From Candidatus Moraniibacteriota bacterium (GTDB taxonomy: Bacteria; Patescibacteriota; Minisyncoccia; Moranbacterales; UBA9337): DNA of 5,107 nucleotides. The DNA lies in contig JAGYNK010000054.1 of the NCBI GenBank assembly GCA_018400055.1, positions 1-5,107 of the forward strand, read 5' to 3'. Position numbers and translations under genes: made by a program. Of this stretch, positions 4,805-5,107 are shown in pieces (the first letter of the stretch is position 1; every line of letters begins with the position of its first letter). Under the pieces are notes generated by a model, which was not told the DNA's origin, ran no database searches, and saw nothing but the letters and a program-made list of their open reading frames with translations.

Positions 4805-5107
4805 ATGTTTTATAAATTATTTTTATTTCTTTGTCTGTATCTTCCTTTTCAATTGGCCCTGAATCCGACTGAGGGAATTGACTTGGCGTCCGGAAGGCTA
4901 ATAATTTTAATTCTTTTTTTGTTTTGGCTTGCCTCGGCAATTAAAAATAAAAAATTAATGATTATTCCGAGAATCCAAACATTTTTAATTATCTCCTTTT
5001 TGTTTTTAAGCGCCTTTTCTTTGGCGGTTTCTCAAAATATGGAATGGTCGCTTCGTAAACTACTGTTTCTTTTTTCCATATTTCCTCTTTATTTTATAAT
5101 TTCCGGA
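4805..5107 (+). CDS. O-antigen ligase/polymerase-like membrane protein (N-terminal 101 residues; 3' end outside window)
   Basis: The frame opens at ATG 4805 and stays open for 101 codons to the window edge. The fragment has three hydrophobic stretches (about 3-18, 33-47 and 61-77) and the start of a fourth from about 88. The segments YLPFQLALNPTEGIDLASGRL (12-32) and WSLRKLLFLFSIFPLYF (82-98) resemble the N-terminus of O-antigen ligase/Wzy-type proteins (PF04932-like), where a 'PFQ/LNP...GIDLAS/R' loop follows the first helix and a 'RKLLFLLSIFPLY' helix begins the second part. Full members have about 10-12 helices and work at the outer face of the membrane in assembling surface polysaccharides. 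Only the N-terminus is available and the periplasmic catalytic loop is not seen, so the family call is moderate. No upstream in-frame ATG/GTG/TTG and no Shine-Dalgarno are visible. The gene follows the transpeptidase terminator and probably starts a separate unit. Confidence 0.7.
   Translation, partial: MFYKLFLFLCLYLPFQLALNPTEGIDLASGRLIILILFLFWLASAIKNKKLMIIPRIQTFLIISFLFLSAFSLAVSQNMEWSLRKLLFLFSIFPLYFIISG

Overview
This AT-rich window has compact genes and short intergenic gaps. It carries a cytoplasmic ferrous-iron uptake pair (feoA-feoB), a minus-strand cluster of small metal-associated genes, an exported L,D-transpeptidase and the start of an O-antigen-ligase/polymerase-type membrane protein. 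Low GC, small proteins, a permease split over two short genes, a dispersed palindromic repeat whose translation contains HSELVEES, and the N-terminal sequence of the last gene together suggest an uncultivated, small-genome bacterium such as a member of Patescibacteria (CPR, Parcubacteria-like). This placement is inference from resemblance, not a computed assignment.

Layout. Positions 1-153 (+) are the C-terminus of FeoA. FeoB follows at 140-1951 (+), overlapping feoA by 14 bases. The convergent gap 1952-2057 holds only weak hairpins. On the minus strand, in transcription order, come a 139-aa permease half (3854-3435), a gap with a palindromic repeat (about 3315-3399), a 173-aa permease half (3274-2753), a strong promoter with an embedded palindrome, a Gly/Arg-rich DUF5320-like small protein (2645-2445), a GC-rich hairpin, and a DUF134/UPF0251 helix-turn-helix protein (2357-2058). 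A divergent region (3855-4088) contains a 32-bp near-perfect palindrome and a clear promoter and Shine-Dalgarno site for a LysM plus YkuD L,D-transpeptidase (4089-4721). A stem-loop terminator follows. From 4805 an open gene runs off the window end and resembles the N-terminus of O-antigen ligase family proteins.

How the genes may work together. FeoA/FeoB import Fe(II). DUF134, DUF5320 and DUF318-type permeases often occur near metal-handling genes, so 1-3854 can be read as a metal-homeostasis island: an importer facing a regulated cluster with a possible exporter and a small DNA-binding protein. The right end (4089-5107) concerns the cell envelope. The most notable points are: FeoB lacks the G4 aspartate that normally gives guanine specificity; a near-perfect palindrome sits on the -10 of the DUF5320 promoter; a second large palindrome lies between the permease and transpeptidase genes; and a hairpin between DUF5320 and DUF134 pairs fully only in minus-strand RNA.
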